Assembly: GCA_948567375.1 (NCBI GenBank)
Contig: OX419761.1
Coordinates: forward strand, 15,254,501-15,318,500
Direction of reading: 5' to 3'
DNA from: Lunularia cruciata
Taxonomy: Eukaryota > Streptophyta > Marchantiopsida > Lunulariales > Lunulariaceae
DNA length: 64,000 bases
Each line of letters starts with the position of its first letter. Within the stretch, counting starts at the first letter, position 1. Of this stretch, positions 24,229-35,955 are shown piece after piece. The notes beneath the pieces were generated by a model that worked only from the letters and a program-made list of their open reading frames with translations, did no database searches and was not told the origin of the DNA. Both the position numbers and the translations under genes were made by a program.

Positions 24229-24286
24229 ACGTGGCTGCTTGCAGCAAATGCCATTTGTCTACTTGCTTATGGCCTCACCACGTGTC
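24229..24286 (-). promoter_or_regulatory. Pair of ABRE (ACGTGKC) elements
   Basis: ACGTGGC at 24229-24235 and CACGTGTC at 24279-24286, 50 bp apart, both exact matches to the ABA-response element ACGTGKC bound by ABI5/AREB bZIP factors. They lie 230-290 bp upstream of the small LEA-like gene. Paired ABREs are the usual requirement for ABA induction of LEA-type genes. Confidence 0.6.
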
Positions 24287-25149
24287 CAGTTCTCAGTGTG
24301 CTATCTGACCTGTTCGAGACAACTCTTATCCTTCTCTCTCTAAGTTGAGGAAAGTTGAAGAATTTGCAGCTATTTAAAAACCTGCCAGATGATGATACGA
24401 TTATATGTGTGCTCTTTTATTGATATTCTTTAGTTTAGTGCCTCTGTCTTAGTGTTTCATTTTGTTGGAGATTTGACGTGTATAGAGTCGATCGAGCTCC
24501 TAAAATTTGAGTATGGCATCTCTAATAACGGTAATATTTAGGAAACCAAATTGCCGTTCGATTCTGATATCCTGAAAGTACTGTATGGGAATTCAATGTA
24601 CTCTCTGTTCAGTTCTAGCGTTAAGAGAAAACTAAGAGAAAGCCAGGAGAAGTTAAAAAAGAAATCAAATTAAATTCAATGGGTCAAGAAAGGACATTAA
24701 TTTGATAGAAGTTGTTAATACAGTGGTTTTAAAATCGAATTAATAAGAAGAACGCAACAGATTTAAGTTTTTATAATATCTTTTATTTTTTTCTAAAACA
24801 GGCGCTTGTCAAATCTATATGTTTAAACATAATAATCCACAAGCTTGTGTTACAAGGCACTTACGCAAGGTAATAAACCATATATTAGTGCTTTTAACAT
24901 TAGAAACTTTTATGTTGCACAAATGAAATATTTCGCAAATTTGTGAAATTCTGGAACTCACCGTCCGGGTCAAGGTGTGTCCTACAATTACTAAAAGAGG
25001 TGCTAGGATTTTCGAGTTTCCCTGCAATCTAACATACTAAAGTGATACTAATGGAGCAAGAGCTTTCGACCTAGAATACTGCTAGATGTTAAATAATCTC
25101 TTGGCTATTGAGATCTACTAATAGAGTCCGAGTGACTTATACATATAAA

Positions 25150-25780
25150 TGAAAACATTTCATGCAGAAGCAGCTTGATCTGAGCATCAACAGCTTGACA
25201 AGACAAATACCGGCAGAGCTAGGAGAATTGAAGGACTTGCAGCGTTCGTCCTTGTGGGGAGTGAAGTTACAAACCTGTAAGTTCACTCCCCCACAAGTAC
25301 TTCTCTTGAATCACTCAGCAGATGCTCGAGGTTACAGCACCTTACACTGACAGCAAACTACTAGGCAGGCGAACCCCAGCTGGGCTTAGAGAGTTGTGGG
25401 AATTGCAAGTTTACAGTTCGTAAAATAATTGACTCAGAGTATTATTTCCGTCTCACTGATGCTCACGCTTACAGCAGCTTGTTTTAAGATTTACGCTTGA
25501 CAGACTACATACCGGTTGCGCAAGGAGAGTTGTAGCTTTTCTACTCGTGGGGAATGAACTCTCTGGTGCAATTCCAGTGTCGTTGAGCAAATGCTATAAG
25601 TTAGAAGATATCTCTTCGAGGGGTCAAGTCTTGACAGGATGGATACTGGCGGAGCTAGGGGAGTAGCGGCAATTGCAAATGTTGTCCTTTCGGACAATGA
25701 ACTACAGGCGCTGTTCTTGTCGCGTTGAGCCTACGTTTTAAATCACAAGAGTCTGATTTGAGTCTTGATGACTTGAGAGG
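25150..25780 (+). pseudogene. LRR receptor-kinase remnant (LRR fragments)
   Basis: At 25162 a frame reads KQLDLSINSLTRQIPAELG..L, a typical plant extracellular LRR (LxLSxNxLxGxIPxxLGxLxxL). Similar scraps recur at about 25.60-25.67 and 25.77-25.80 kb, separated by stops and frameshifts. No intact frame or kinase domain remains nearby. It is the decayed ectodomain of an LRR receptor kinase or receptor-like protein. Confidence 0.65.
25251..25297. repeat. Near-perfect inverted repeat with arms of about 21 bp
   Basis: CTTGTGGGGAGTGAAGTTACA, then AACC, then TGTAAGTTCACTCCCCCACA and AG. The arms differ by one substitution and one extra base. It interrupts the LRR remnant: the right arm looks like an inverted copy of the left arm, created in place. 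Confidence 0.85.
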
Positions 25781-26079
25781 ACAGATACCAGAAGAACTAC
25801 AATTGTTTAAAGCAGTTTGTCTTTGTGAGACGCCAGAAGAGTGACACTGTTAAAGCGACTGGTCTTTGTGAGTGGATGAGTCTCACAACACAACGGTAAT
25901 AATGTGAGTGAGATTATTTAAGTGCCAGGACAGTTAAGTTAAGTTATGAGACTAGTAACGTGCGGTGAACATTAATGAGCGAGTGGTATTTTACTTCAAG
26001 AATCAAGATTATACCGTTGACAAGAGTAGTGCGGGATCTCCATAAATGACGATGATCATATTGGATTCTCTAATCCCTT

Positions 26080-26950
26080 GGTCAATTGTATTTTTGCATT
26101 CCCTTTCTTAGCTTTTGAACGGGAGCAATTGCAGTTCTTTCTGTAGGGTTGATACCTGACTTACAAGCAGGTTCAAGGCAGCCAATATACAAAACAGCAG
26201 CAACTGTAGCAACAGCAGGCGAACTTACAACCATACGAACAATCAGACCCCGCCTCCTTTGGAACTGCGGAAATCTTTCACTGTCGACGTCTTGAGCTTT
26301 ACATCTCCTCCTGCAGTGTTTTGGAAAAGCGCTGTTACTTCTTGTGATTGGATCGAACAATTTAACAAGTTGATTTCCTGACTCGGTTACAACATTATAA
26401 TCTTTGCAGGTTCTGGACCTGTCAAACAGTAGTTATTTGGCTCTTTATCGAAGTTGCAGGGCTTCACATGCAACAGTATAGGTAGCAGTGGCGACAGTGG
26501 TGAAGCTTTGAAGGAAGAGAAAGTCTTATTCGTCGGCCACTTCTACGTGGTTTCGCCTCGGACATCCTTTCATCTGGCTACGAACCATTTCAGTGGCACC
26601 ATTAATCTTGGCGGCTTGGGTAATCTTCGAGGAATACTGTACATAACACGCTTGGGTCTCATACCTCCTATGGACTCCAACCTCAGTATGTTGGAGTCTC
26701 TGGATCTTTCGGAGAACAACTCTCTCGGAATACCACCAACGAGCTTGGCGCAGCTTACACACTGAGTTACTTCAATGTGAGTTTCAACAAACTAACAGTA
26801 CCGATCCGTCCCCTTCCCAGCTCGAATAGATAGAGAAGACCGTGTTCATCGGTAACCCTGGCCTTTGCAGTTTTCCTTTGGATCAATGCAGAAAATCTCC
26901 CAGGTCCTGCTACACTTTCAGCCCTTGACGCCTACGAAGGTAGGCGTCAA
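26080..26950 (+). pseudogene. LRR receptor-kinase remnant within copy A
   Basis: Fragments in shifting frames read as LRRs: LSMLESLDLSENNS, then NVSFNKLT, followed by a stretch containing IEKTVFIGNPGLCSFPLDQC. The last is the characteristic cysteine-containing cap that ends the LRR domain of plant LRR receptor kinases just before the membrane. Stops and frameshifts break it throughout, and no transmembrane or kinase sequence follows. The corresponding copy-B remnant is at 57.11-58.06 kb. Confidence 0.75.
26925..26950. repeat. Perfect 11-bp inverted repeat (copy A only)
   Basis: TTGACGCCTAC GAAG GTAGGCGTCAA. At the matching place in copy B (about 58,050) the sequence is only TTGACGGTGTCAA, so the longer perfect arms arose on one side after the duplication. 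Confidence 0.85.
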
Positions 26951-27079
26951 AATCGATTGTTGGGGCCCCGATGAATTGGTCTCGCTCCCCCCATGTTCAG
27001 TAGGGTTTATAATGGGACTCCGTGTTTTAGTTGCGATCATGTTTCAAAGCGAATCGGAAGAGTCCTTCTCGGAATTGCG

Positions 27080-27330
27080 TATTACTTACCCTACCCTAGA
27101 GGTAAATTACAAGACGGTCGCTTACTACAGTAGGTCCCTATAGTAGTAGTGAGGAAAGGGCGACGGGACAGGGAATAGGGCGACCTATAGTAGTAGTAGT
27201 GTAGGTACCCAAACTGGCCCGGGAACGGAGACGATGGACGGGGAGTGGGGACCTGGATGTGGACCACGGGGAAGTGATGGACAGCGTGGGTTCTTTTTGC
27301 CCCGTGCATGATGCACGAGGCTTATTCTAG
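27080..27330 (-). mobile_element. Short non-autonomous insertion with palindromic end
   Basis: About 250 bp of GC-rich sequence present in copy A and absent from copy B, where the flanks join directly (ATTACATATGTAATACTTAAG). Its right end is CCCCGTGCATGATGCACGAGG followed by ACTAG in complement, which is shared with elements at 38.94 and 40.33 kb. Flanking GTATTACT/GTAATACT could be a target-site duplication with one mismatch. No coding capacity is seen. Confidence 0.65.
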
Positions 27331-28560
27331 TGTAATACTTAAGCGGCTAAAATCCCTCCGTTCGTGCAGAGTAAGGCCCAGGCCCGACAATGCATGGGCT
27401 TTACAGATTCAGGACTTGAACGAAATTGTACAATACTTAGGGCCCGCAGTCCTGTATTTCACCTCTGTTATCAATTGGATCTTCTTTTGAATGAAACAAG
27501 CTTCATTTTACACGATTCATTAACGCTGGCCGCAAGGAAAAGAATTAACTTTAAACTCGCGATAGGGGGTAGTTAGTTTTGCCTATCTCACAAGGGAAAT
27601 TGTAAACCCATCTCACCCTTCCTGCTCATCGATCTCACCCCTCAAAGGTACTATACACGTGCAAATAGACCAATCAAACCACTCTCGCTATGTTATGAAC
27701 TCGGACACAATGCTAGAATACGACGTAGAAATCCTATGACCATATCACGGTAACTAACAATTTCACACGATTAACCAATCTTATTGGCTGGAAGTGTGAA
27801 AATCGGAAGGGTGAGGTGGATGAGCAGAAAAGGTAGGTGGGTTTCCAGTTTCCCAGCTCACAAACATATCGAACACTAACTGTGTGAGTTTTCGTCGAGT
27901 TTGCTCTCGAAATTTCTCGGCGTCATCCAAATCAAACCTTATCGCTGCCGTCCGCACTTGAAAGTCTGCTTTATTCTAATTCTTATAATATTTCTTTGAA
28001 CAGGTCCATCGCACCTTGAGTTTGGCCCCAGTTTAATTCCAGATTTTATTTTCCACCTCGTCAATTCCCGCGAGTTCGAGAAAACTCGCTTCTACTTTGC
28101 GGACGACGTTATTGTATATGAAGTTGGAGCGATTTCTCACAAGTACAACCATTTATCTGAGCGTGGATTGGCAGCCATCTCCAGGTCAAACTCCGCGGAA
28201 ATCAGGTCCCGATGTTTTCATCTGTCTGTAATTGCCTGTGCTTTTAGTAAAGTCTGTCGAAGCAACTTTTCTGCGCCATAATCACGCGGATGTACCTGAA
28301 ATGAACTGACTTCTGTGGCAGAGGAATGCAGCCGAATAGTATATACACCCCGACGGTGAACGCCCATGCTGTACACTTGTGATTCGGAAGCTTACCTCCA
28401 AATCACTCGATCCATTGTGCTGAATCATTACTTCACCTTGAGGTTGACCGTTATTTCACCTTGAGACACTTCGTTTCTTATGCTTTCTACGCGGTTCCCC
28501 AGTTCTTACGCTTCTTACTCGAACGATGGGAATTTCGCGTCTGTGTCTGTGACACGCTAA

Positions 28561-28790
28561 CGTGCATTCGGGTTAACGTTGAATATTTTGCTAGCATGCA
28601 GACAATCCCTCGTGCTTGACTTTCTTGTTCCATAACAAGAGAATATCATAGTGGAACCAGTTTACCACAAGTAACGTGCATTCGGTTAAGGTTGAATATC
28701 ATGCTAGCATGTAGAAAATCGCTAGTGCTTGACTTACTTGTTCCATAGCAGGAGAATATCATAGTGGAACAAGTTTACCACAAGTTGGTA
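28561..28790. repeat. Two-copy tandem repeat, 114-bp unit, in copy A
   Basis: CGTGCATTCGGGTTAACG starts at 28561 and recurs at 28675 with the following 100 bp (GAATAT, GCTAGCATG, GAGAATATCATAGTGGAAC) conserved. The same duplication exists in copy B at about 58711-58935, so it predates the large duplication. Confidence 0.8.
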
Positions 28791-28859
28791 TGATGACCAA
28801 TTTGTGTAAAATGTAGAGTGTAATTCCAGATACTAGGGACCTAAGATGCTGAGAATGAC

Positions 28860-31180
28860 ATAGTTTACACTCTAAAACCATAGGAGACACCGTATCTATT
28901 GGCCAGTAACTTGTTTGCGCAGTAATTGTAAGTGTAGTGGTCTTGGTGACACAGCTCGATTTCGATTGCTTGACTTAAGCCAGATTCAGATGGAGATGAA
29001 ACGTTCTTGTGCACAGCACCTCCCTGGTTCAGTGATTGAAAATCGAGTGCTCAACCTCTTGCTCCAGGTAATGAGAACTCCGTTCGGGCAGAAAACGAAA
29101 CAACAGAGCTGTGAGAGTAGAAACTTCACTTGTGGTACGTGTTTAATAGCAGACAAATGCGATTCTCCTATTAACTGTACGCACCAGGTTATATACAGTT
29201 GGGATGTGAAGAGAAGGAGAAGACCAGAAATATCTTGTGCTAATCGCAAACCGTTTCTGGACGGATGAATCTGCCACCTCAATGCGTTTTTCTTCACCAT
29301 GTAATCTGGATTACAACTAGCAGCTCACAAATCAAATCAGGATTGTCTAATTAAATTATTTAGAAGTTTAAAGATCTACCGGATTAATCACACTCGTTGG
29401 AAAATTATATTGACCTGGCTTAACAATTAAACTATTGTAGATGATTATCTAGTTACACAAAAAGGTAATTATTTAGCCCATTGAAGATTTGTAAAAAGAA
29501 CTCATCAGAATAATTAGATGAACCATTGAACTATTGAAAACTTATTGTAGTTGAATGTGTGTGATATCCTTATATAAGATTCTGAAATCTCATTAACCAT
29601 AGATTTCCCACCTCTTCAAAACTTCGAATTGCTCCTTAGATTAATAATACCAGATAAATCGACAAGCAAGATAGCCTTTCTCTCCAAATGTTACAACTAT
29701 TAGCAAAATGCATAAAGTTCTTAACAGTTGAATAGTTTGGTCATTCAAGTGGTCGATATCCACAGAATGACCAGAGAAGTCGATATGCACAGAAGTTATT
29801 CAGATTATAATTTTTTAAATAACATATATAATTTTAATCTTATTAATTACATTTATTTTAATATTTTCTTTAGAACACTGAAATCTTTTGTCATAATTTT
29901 AAATTATTCAAAATAACTCTTAATGCCTTGAGGATATTGGATATTTCTTGATATAGAAAACTGAATCGTAAAACTTTAATGATTCGTTAAAATTTGAAAA
30001 TATGTTCGTCGTTTATATCTATAAGGAATATTTACTTTTCTACTTTCATATCTACATCTCAAGAGTACATTAGACAAATAAATAACTTACTTATATTTAA
30101 TGTCTTAAATGAAAATTAACAATGGTTCATTTTTTAAGAAGTTCAAAAACATAATCTATATATTTACATGGTAATATTATAACATGATTAGAAATAATAA
30201 CAATCTCCACAAAACTAAATGATGCTTACATTGTAGCTAAGGATTGCTACCTTGGCATGCTATTTTAAGAGATAAAAATCTAAAAGGTCTTTTGCTTATA
30301 TCAAGAGTATGAGAAATATTAATTTGGCTTTCACTTTTGGTAGTGGATTGCAAAGTATATTTGACACTTGATGCTGAAGTATCTCTCATTAAATAGTGTG
30401 CTTTGTTACCTCAAAGACAAAGCACAACTCAAATTGTGTATAGACAATGGTGCTCTTTGAACCTATTCTTTGTTTATCATAAAAAGGATTGGACGGTTGA
30501 TGCAATATCTTGTCAAGTTATCTCTTTCTAGGATATCTGCTTAATTGGCAAAGACATTGCATTTATATAATACGGAAGAGAGGTTAATCCGGAACTATCC
30601 AAGAGAGATTTGGTTGAAGATTGAACGGTAATGTCAGAATTTGGACTTTTAGGACAATGAACTTAAGCAGCATTATTTATTTAAAGACTCTTAAGAGAAA
30701 GCAAGGTAAACATAAGATATAAAACTCAAGTCACAAATATCAACGCATGAGATGTGGTAGGAACTGAAACAGTTATTACTGAATAATACTTTGGGTCTCA
30801 TTGTAGGCTAATAACCCCATATCCTCTAGATTATACACAAATTGTAACTCTAATTTGATCAATACAAAGTGTGTTTTGATGATTGCCCCTCTATTTCACA
30901 TGATGGTAAACTAGTATTAAATATCTACAACTTTATCCAGACCTAAGCTAGGTGTCTATCTTTTCCAAACCTATTGTTGAGTCTGCTCATAACTAGTCCA
31001 CAAGGTTATGATTATAATTGGATTGTGACTAATATTAAATGCCATGAATTCTAGATCATTATAAAGATTTACTCTTAGTGAAATTTAAGCTTTTGGTATT
31101 CAAATCAACAATAAGTAATCATGGAGTCATGTTTCTCTACTTTAAGTTCAGATTACCACATGTTGTGATGTGTTAGTTCT
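28860..31180. other. AT-rich sequence without a supported gene (copy A)
   Basis: From 28.9 to 29.3 kb there are open frames on both strands that are not conserved as frames in copy B (59.05-59.46 kb), so they are not genes. From 29.3 to 31.2 kb the sequence is strongly AT-rich with no motif I can recognise. Confidence 0.5.
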
Positions 31181-31183
31181 AAA

Positions 31184-33965
31184 GAGTTATTCTAGCCTAT
31201 GGCTTGAGGCCATAGGTTCTCAACTTGTGGCCCCATGTCATTGGTGGAATTTTGCTTATTCTACATCTTTATTTCCATATGTGCACTGCATTTTTACCTC
31301 TTGTTCCTTTGAGTCTGTTAACTTATTTCTAACATGATCTTGGAATTTGGCAATTGCTACTTGAAAAAAAGACAATTATTTAATATTCTTTTTGCTCTTC
31401 TCCATGTGCTTTTAGAAAGTTTCAGAAACATTCACTTTTATTAAATTTTCCTTAACCTCCGAATCAAACCCAAGTTGTAGCCTTCTATCTTAGTGTAAAT
31501 ATTGATGTAACAAACATCTCTTAAGATATTGATGGAAAATCATGAAAGAAAGGTGAGTTTGTTCAAATTCAATTATTTTTCCATTGATGAATGTGGTGCG
31601 TTTGCAATTAAGATGATGCCTCTACTGGTGTTTTATTTTCTTTTTCTGGGCATATACTAATCTTGTGGCCATGATAAAGGCCATAATTGGATGAGTGTTG
31701 CTTCTTTTCTATTGAATTGATTTTTGTGCTTGATCAAATTTGCTTTTGGTTCATAGGTCATCATTTGTTCTTGGTTACATGTGTGTTTGCAATAGGTTGG
31801 GTAATGATGGAAGTAGCCATGTACCAATAGATACTTGATAGGTGTTATGTTGCAATGCCATCACATTGGCAAGTAGAATTTCTCCACATAAAAGACATTG
31901 GTAGCAATCCAAAACTTGAATAGATGCTTGCAGATGATTCTCTTTGTTTCAAATGAGCAAAATGAGCATGCAAAGTGTTCTATGGTCTCATCAATGCGTG
32001 CTTTAGCTTGATATAATTCAGTTGGAATCCAAAATAAATGCATGCTATTGCATGCATACTACATGGTCTCTTTAATCTTTTTTTGACTTCTCACAAATGC
32101 ATAAGTTGTTAACATTGGGGCAAATTGCTTCTTGTTTTGAGACCGAAGTGTTAGTACAAGTTGGTAAAGCACATTATGAGTAGTTATCACATCAACTACA
32201 TGACCTTGTTGTGTCCAAACATTTTCCATGATGCATATAAAATCTCCTAATAAGGTTCATAAACTCAAGAAACACTTCAAATAAGAACTTAAGCTTTCAG
32301 CTTGGTGGGTTGTTGATAACGCTATGATAAATATATTGTGGAAATATGGCTCTACTCCTTGATGATAGATTTCAAAAAGCTTGCAAATTTTGTGATTCCA
32401 TCCAATTTGTATGCAAGTATTATTGTTTACCATTGTGCATCAAATGCATTTGGTGATGGTAATTGTAGAGATGCCTAAAAGTCATGCATGAATTGGTGAA
32501 ATTGCCCACCCAAATGAACAAAAACTACAAAGGAAACTTTTGAAGAATGCACCAAGTCAAATAAAAATGTAGAGTAGTTGCCAAAGTCTTTGCAACTGCT
32601 CTAGTCATCTATTCATCTTTATCATCATCTTCATTAGTAGACATAATGATGGAAAGTTGAGGCATTGCAGCACTCCAATTTAAAGAAGTGGCTTGAAAGT
32701 ATCAAACTTCTTGTTCTTTAGCAATGGATATTTAAATGCCTTGGCCATGCTAGTTTAGCCCAACAAAGATTACACATTGCATTTTTTATTGACTCAATTG
32801 ATATGTGATGTCCATAATAAAGACATTGCCAAAGATAAGCATCTCCGACAAGATGGACCATTGATCAAAAGGATGTACTCTAATCAACCTTTTGGATCCA
32901 TTGTGAATTGTTAAAAGAAATTGGTGGCTTAGTTTTGCTGCTCTTTGAGTGCAATGACCATATCTAGTGCATGTTTTGGATATTTTTCTTAGATGCTTTG
33001 GCCAATTTTTTTGCACATCCTTGTCATTATCACAAGATCTGTGACATTGATTCTCTTTTATATTGCCAATACCTCTATGCATTGGTTGCAAAGAAGGCAT
33101 GTATCTTTCATGTTTGGAGACTATTGGTGATCAATTTGGGTGGAGGGCCACACAAATCCAATTGGACACAAACACAATATGCTTATTTGCAATGAGCATG
33201 CTCTACTTTTATGCACCATCCTTAAAGAAGATTCCAAGGAATTATAATTTTTGGAAAGTACATGTGTTACCATTTAACAAAGCATGATGTGGTTGCAAAT
33301 CTATATGAATCAATTTGTTCTTTTGAGCACCTTGGCAATTGTGTATGAAATCTCCACACTTGCATTCAGTGAGCATAGGCAAGGACTTGGAAGTATGGAT
33401 CATAAAGCAAATCCAACCTGCATAAATTTTATAGGTCTGTGCAACTTTCCCATGTTTGAAAAATCTGTCCATTGTGTGGCATCTCCACTTCCTTTTGTTC
33501 CTTTTGTTTATTTATGCATTTGGTATCATAGTCAGTTTCAAGTTCTTGCAAAAAGCAGTCCAAATCTTGCAAGAAGCTTGTCAAGCTTGTTCAGGTGCTT
33601 GCAAGAAGCTTACAAATTTTCAGACACTTGTGTAGGGTTGGTTTCAAGGATGCTAATTGAAGAATCCATGCTTGCATGCAAACAAAGCAAAGATGAAAAA
33701 AGTCATGAACAGTGAGAAGGTGCCATGTCCAAAAGGAGGTGAATCAGTCTGCAACTAGGTGCTATATGCTTAAGGGTTTGATAATTTGGTTTCACCAGTG
33801 CTAATTGAAGAACTCATGCTTGCATGCACAAGGTAAGGTGAGGAAAAGCAAACCAAATGGTGTCCAATATCCAATGGCATGGGGCCATGAGTATGCAAAA
33901 TTCCACCAATGGCATGGGGTTGTAGGCTGAGAACTTGTGGCCAAGACCATAGGCTAGAATAACTC
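31184..33965 (-). mobile_element. MULE-like DNA transposon remnant with long TIRs (copy A)
   Basis: Terminal inverted repeats of about 70 bp: the left end begins GAGTTATTCTAGCCTATGG and the right end is its complement (CCATAGGCTAGAATAACTC). Both continue inwards with a shared CCATTGGTGGAATTTTGC. On the minus strand at 32043-31861 one frame contains CSFETKRIICKHLFK, resembling the C-x-H half of a SWIM zinc finger as found in Mutator-type transposases. A second conserved frame block (ending CAPSLKKIPRNYNFWKV in copy B) lies near the right end. The total of 2.8 kb and the broken frames indicate a defective element. TTCTAAA flanks both ends and could be part of a target-site duplication. Confidence 0.7.
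33074..33286 (+). other. Inverted 0.2-kb segment inside the MULE-like element of copy A
   Basis: This segment reads on the plus strand what copy B has on the minus strand at 63312-63094: ATGCATTGGTT, GTTTGGAGAC, TGATCAATTT, GATTCCAAGGAATTATAA, in the same order. Both flanks are colinear between the copies, so only this piece is flipped. In copy B the frame runs through the junction, so B has the ancestral order. Confidence 0.85.
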
Positions 33966-34613
33966 TTTCTAAAATACCCTTTCCATGGTATTCTTATTTT
34001 ACCACTCATTTATCTAAAATGCACTAGAGTAATCCTTAATCCATTGAACAAACTCAATGATGAACACTATTCTATGTACTATACCTCTAAATTTGCTCTT
34101 TGTGCTAACATGTCTTTGCTATATATTTGCCTAAATTTTCTATTTCGGTTTATTTCTCTCTCTTTATTCCTTGTTACTCCACACTGGCCAACATGAAAAT
34201 GAGATTCAAAGACTCAGTATGGAATAAGGGTAGTACTAGTAAGAAAACATTTGGCAGTAGGCACTTCATACTTAGGTAAAGCTTAATGAACAAATCACTA
34301 ATTACAATATAAATACAATCATTAATTATAACACACATACAATTACCAAATACGTAAGACTTAGAAACCAAAATAATCTGTTACTAATAAGTAATATTTG
34401 GAATCTCTAGATCCTGTAATATGTATTCATTGGTAAACTCTGACTAATTCCTAAGATATGACACCAAACTTTAGCTCCTGCATATGCACTAAAAACCCAA
34501 ATGGCTCATACCACTTGGGTTTTATTAATGATATAATTAGAATTATAGGTACTAATCCATTCCTTGTGTTTTTTTCTTGCCTTTTATTCTATGACCCTTT
34601 ATCCTCCACTCTA

Positions 34614-35155
34614 TTAGCTGGTCCGTTTTGGGTAGTATTCTCTACATAAAATAAATAGAAAAAATAAAAAATATGCGTATGTACAATATATACGGACAAG
34701 AAAGAACACCATAATACTCAGGTTGTCAAAGATAGTGAGCCCTGTACTTCTTTGCTCCTTTTTCCTTTTTCTCTCATAAAAAGGACTCCTCGTGAGATTT
34801 CAACTAGCTTCACTAACAAGCTTCAAAACCTTTTTCACTCAATGTGTCCTTCGCTTAAAGTAGCGCCAAAGAAATGTGCATACTTAGAGGCTTTTCACAT
34901 GCTTACTCTAGTTGAGATGTTAATAGTTCAGTCAAACACAAGAATCAAACTCATTGAGTCCATAATTTTAAGTAGTATCATCTCAAATGCAAACACAAGT
35001 TCATAATTTTAAGTAGTATCCTCTCAAATGTAAAGACAAGTCAATTCTTTTAAAGTAATGATTGTGTTTGAATTACATAATATTGATTCCAGCCGATTTC
35101 ATAGCCATGCTTTTCTCTAAGAGGTGATAGAGCCTTTGCACTTAATATTACAACT
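34614..35155. repeat. Repeat R1, first copy of a tandem block
   Basis: This stretch (TTAGCTGGT ... GTATTCTCTACA ... AAGAAAGAACACCA ... TAATATTACAACT) is repeated at 39803-40327 at about 88-90% identity. In the second copy it runs straight into R2, while here a LINE separates them. Confidence 0.85.
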
Positions 35156-35190
35156 TTTGGGAAAGACGACCACATTTAAAACTAATTAGC

Positions 35191-35285
35191 AATGAAGGAT
35201 GGGAAGATCCATCAAGCCTTACAAGGGACAGATGGAAAAGGTAAAATGGGGCTAAGCCCCAATAGGGTCTATATGAGAAATCTGC
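35191..35285 (-). repeat. Repeat family M, copy 3: 3' UTR of the LINE
   Basis: GGATGGGAAGATCC ... ACAAGG ... TGGGGCTAAGCCCCA. The last is a perfect 7-bp stem around a single A. On the minus strand it lies downstream of the endonuclease domain and just inside the 3' target-site duplication, so it belongs to the LINE 3' UTR. Confidence 0.75.
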
Positions 35286-35921
35286 CCCACTGCACCTAAG
35301 ATATCCAAACTATGCAAGTCATGTGGTCTACAAACAACTAGAGCATCCTGAGAAACATCACCTAGTGTGATTGCTGTCCTATGGATTGCACCAACCACTA
35401 CCCTCTATAGAGCAATGGACACACACTGTCTAGAATATGATACAAAGTATACGAGTGAGAGTGGTTCCCTCTGGCGCCTAACATGATAAACTCTCATGCA
35501 CTCCCTAACAAATGTGTCGAATGTCATGTCCATCGCTCCAAATAACTCCAAGCTAGAGGAACAAAGAGGTGACCTCACTGCATGCCCCTATACTTGGAGA
35601 CCTTGCGATCTACTACTTTGCTTGCCGCCCATCCAAGGGAATGGGTAATCACTCCCTCCAAAACTTTATCTTGCATAGGGTCTGTAACCATGACATCCAC
35701 TATTATCACTTGATCATCTCGGACTAAGTATAAGTTTGCCTTGACATGTGTCATCTGCAAAGCATGTGAATGCCCCCGCCAAGCCAAGTATCCACTCTCT
35801 CATGCCATAACAAACACTATGTCCCTAATAACATCATGGGTAGCTATCCTTTATCCTCCAAAAGGACATTGTGTCATGTGGACCGCTGCTGCATCTAGTG
35901 TAGAACCATCTACTGCATCTA

Positions 35922-35955
35922 CATCTTCATTACTCACAAGTGAGTAATGAAGATG
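35922..35955. repeat. Perfect 16-bp inverted repeat with 2-nt loop
   Basis: CATCTTCATTACTCAC, AA, GTGAGTAATGAAGATG. It lies inside the LINE, where it breaks the reading frame between RT and endonuclease. A fold-back copy made in place is the simplest reading. Confidence 0.9.

Larger units (their letters stand above)
25788..33966 (+). repeat. Large segmental repeat, copy A (at least 8.2 kb)
   Basis: From AGAAGAACTACA at 25788 onward the sequence is colinear, apart from indels, with 56893 to the end of the window. Shared landmarks occur in the same order: TTTGTGAGACGCCAGAAGAG, the LRR remnant, the double CGTGCATTCGGG block, the GTAACTTGTTTGCGCAGTAA block, AT-rich sequence, and the MULE-like element. 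Divergence by eye is about 10-15%. The right boundary cannot be fixed because copy B runs off the window. Copy A has a private 250-bp insertion at 27.08-27.33 kb and a small inversion at 33.07-33.29 kb. Confidence 0.9.

Noticed and set aside
28915-29300. 117-codon plus-strand and 104-codon minus-strand frames
   Set aside because: Neither frame is preserved in the homologous copy at 59.05-59.46 kb, which argues against a protein-coding gene.
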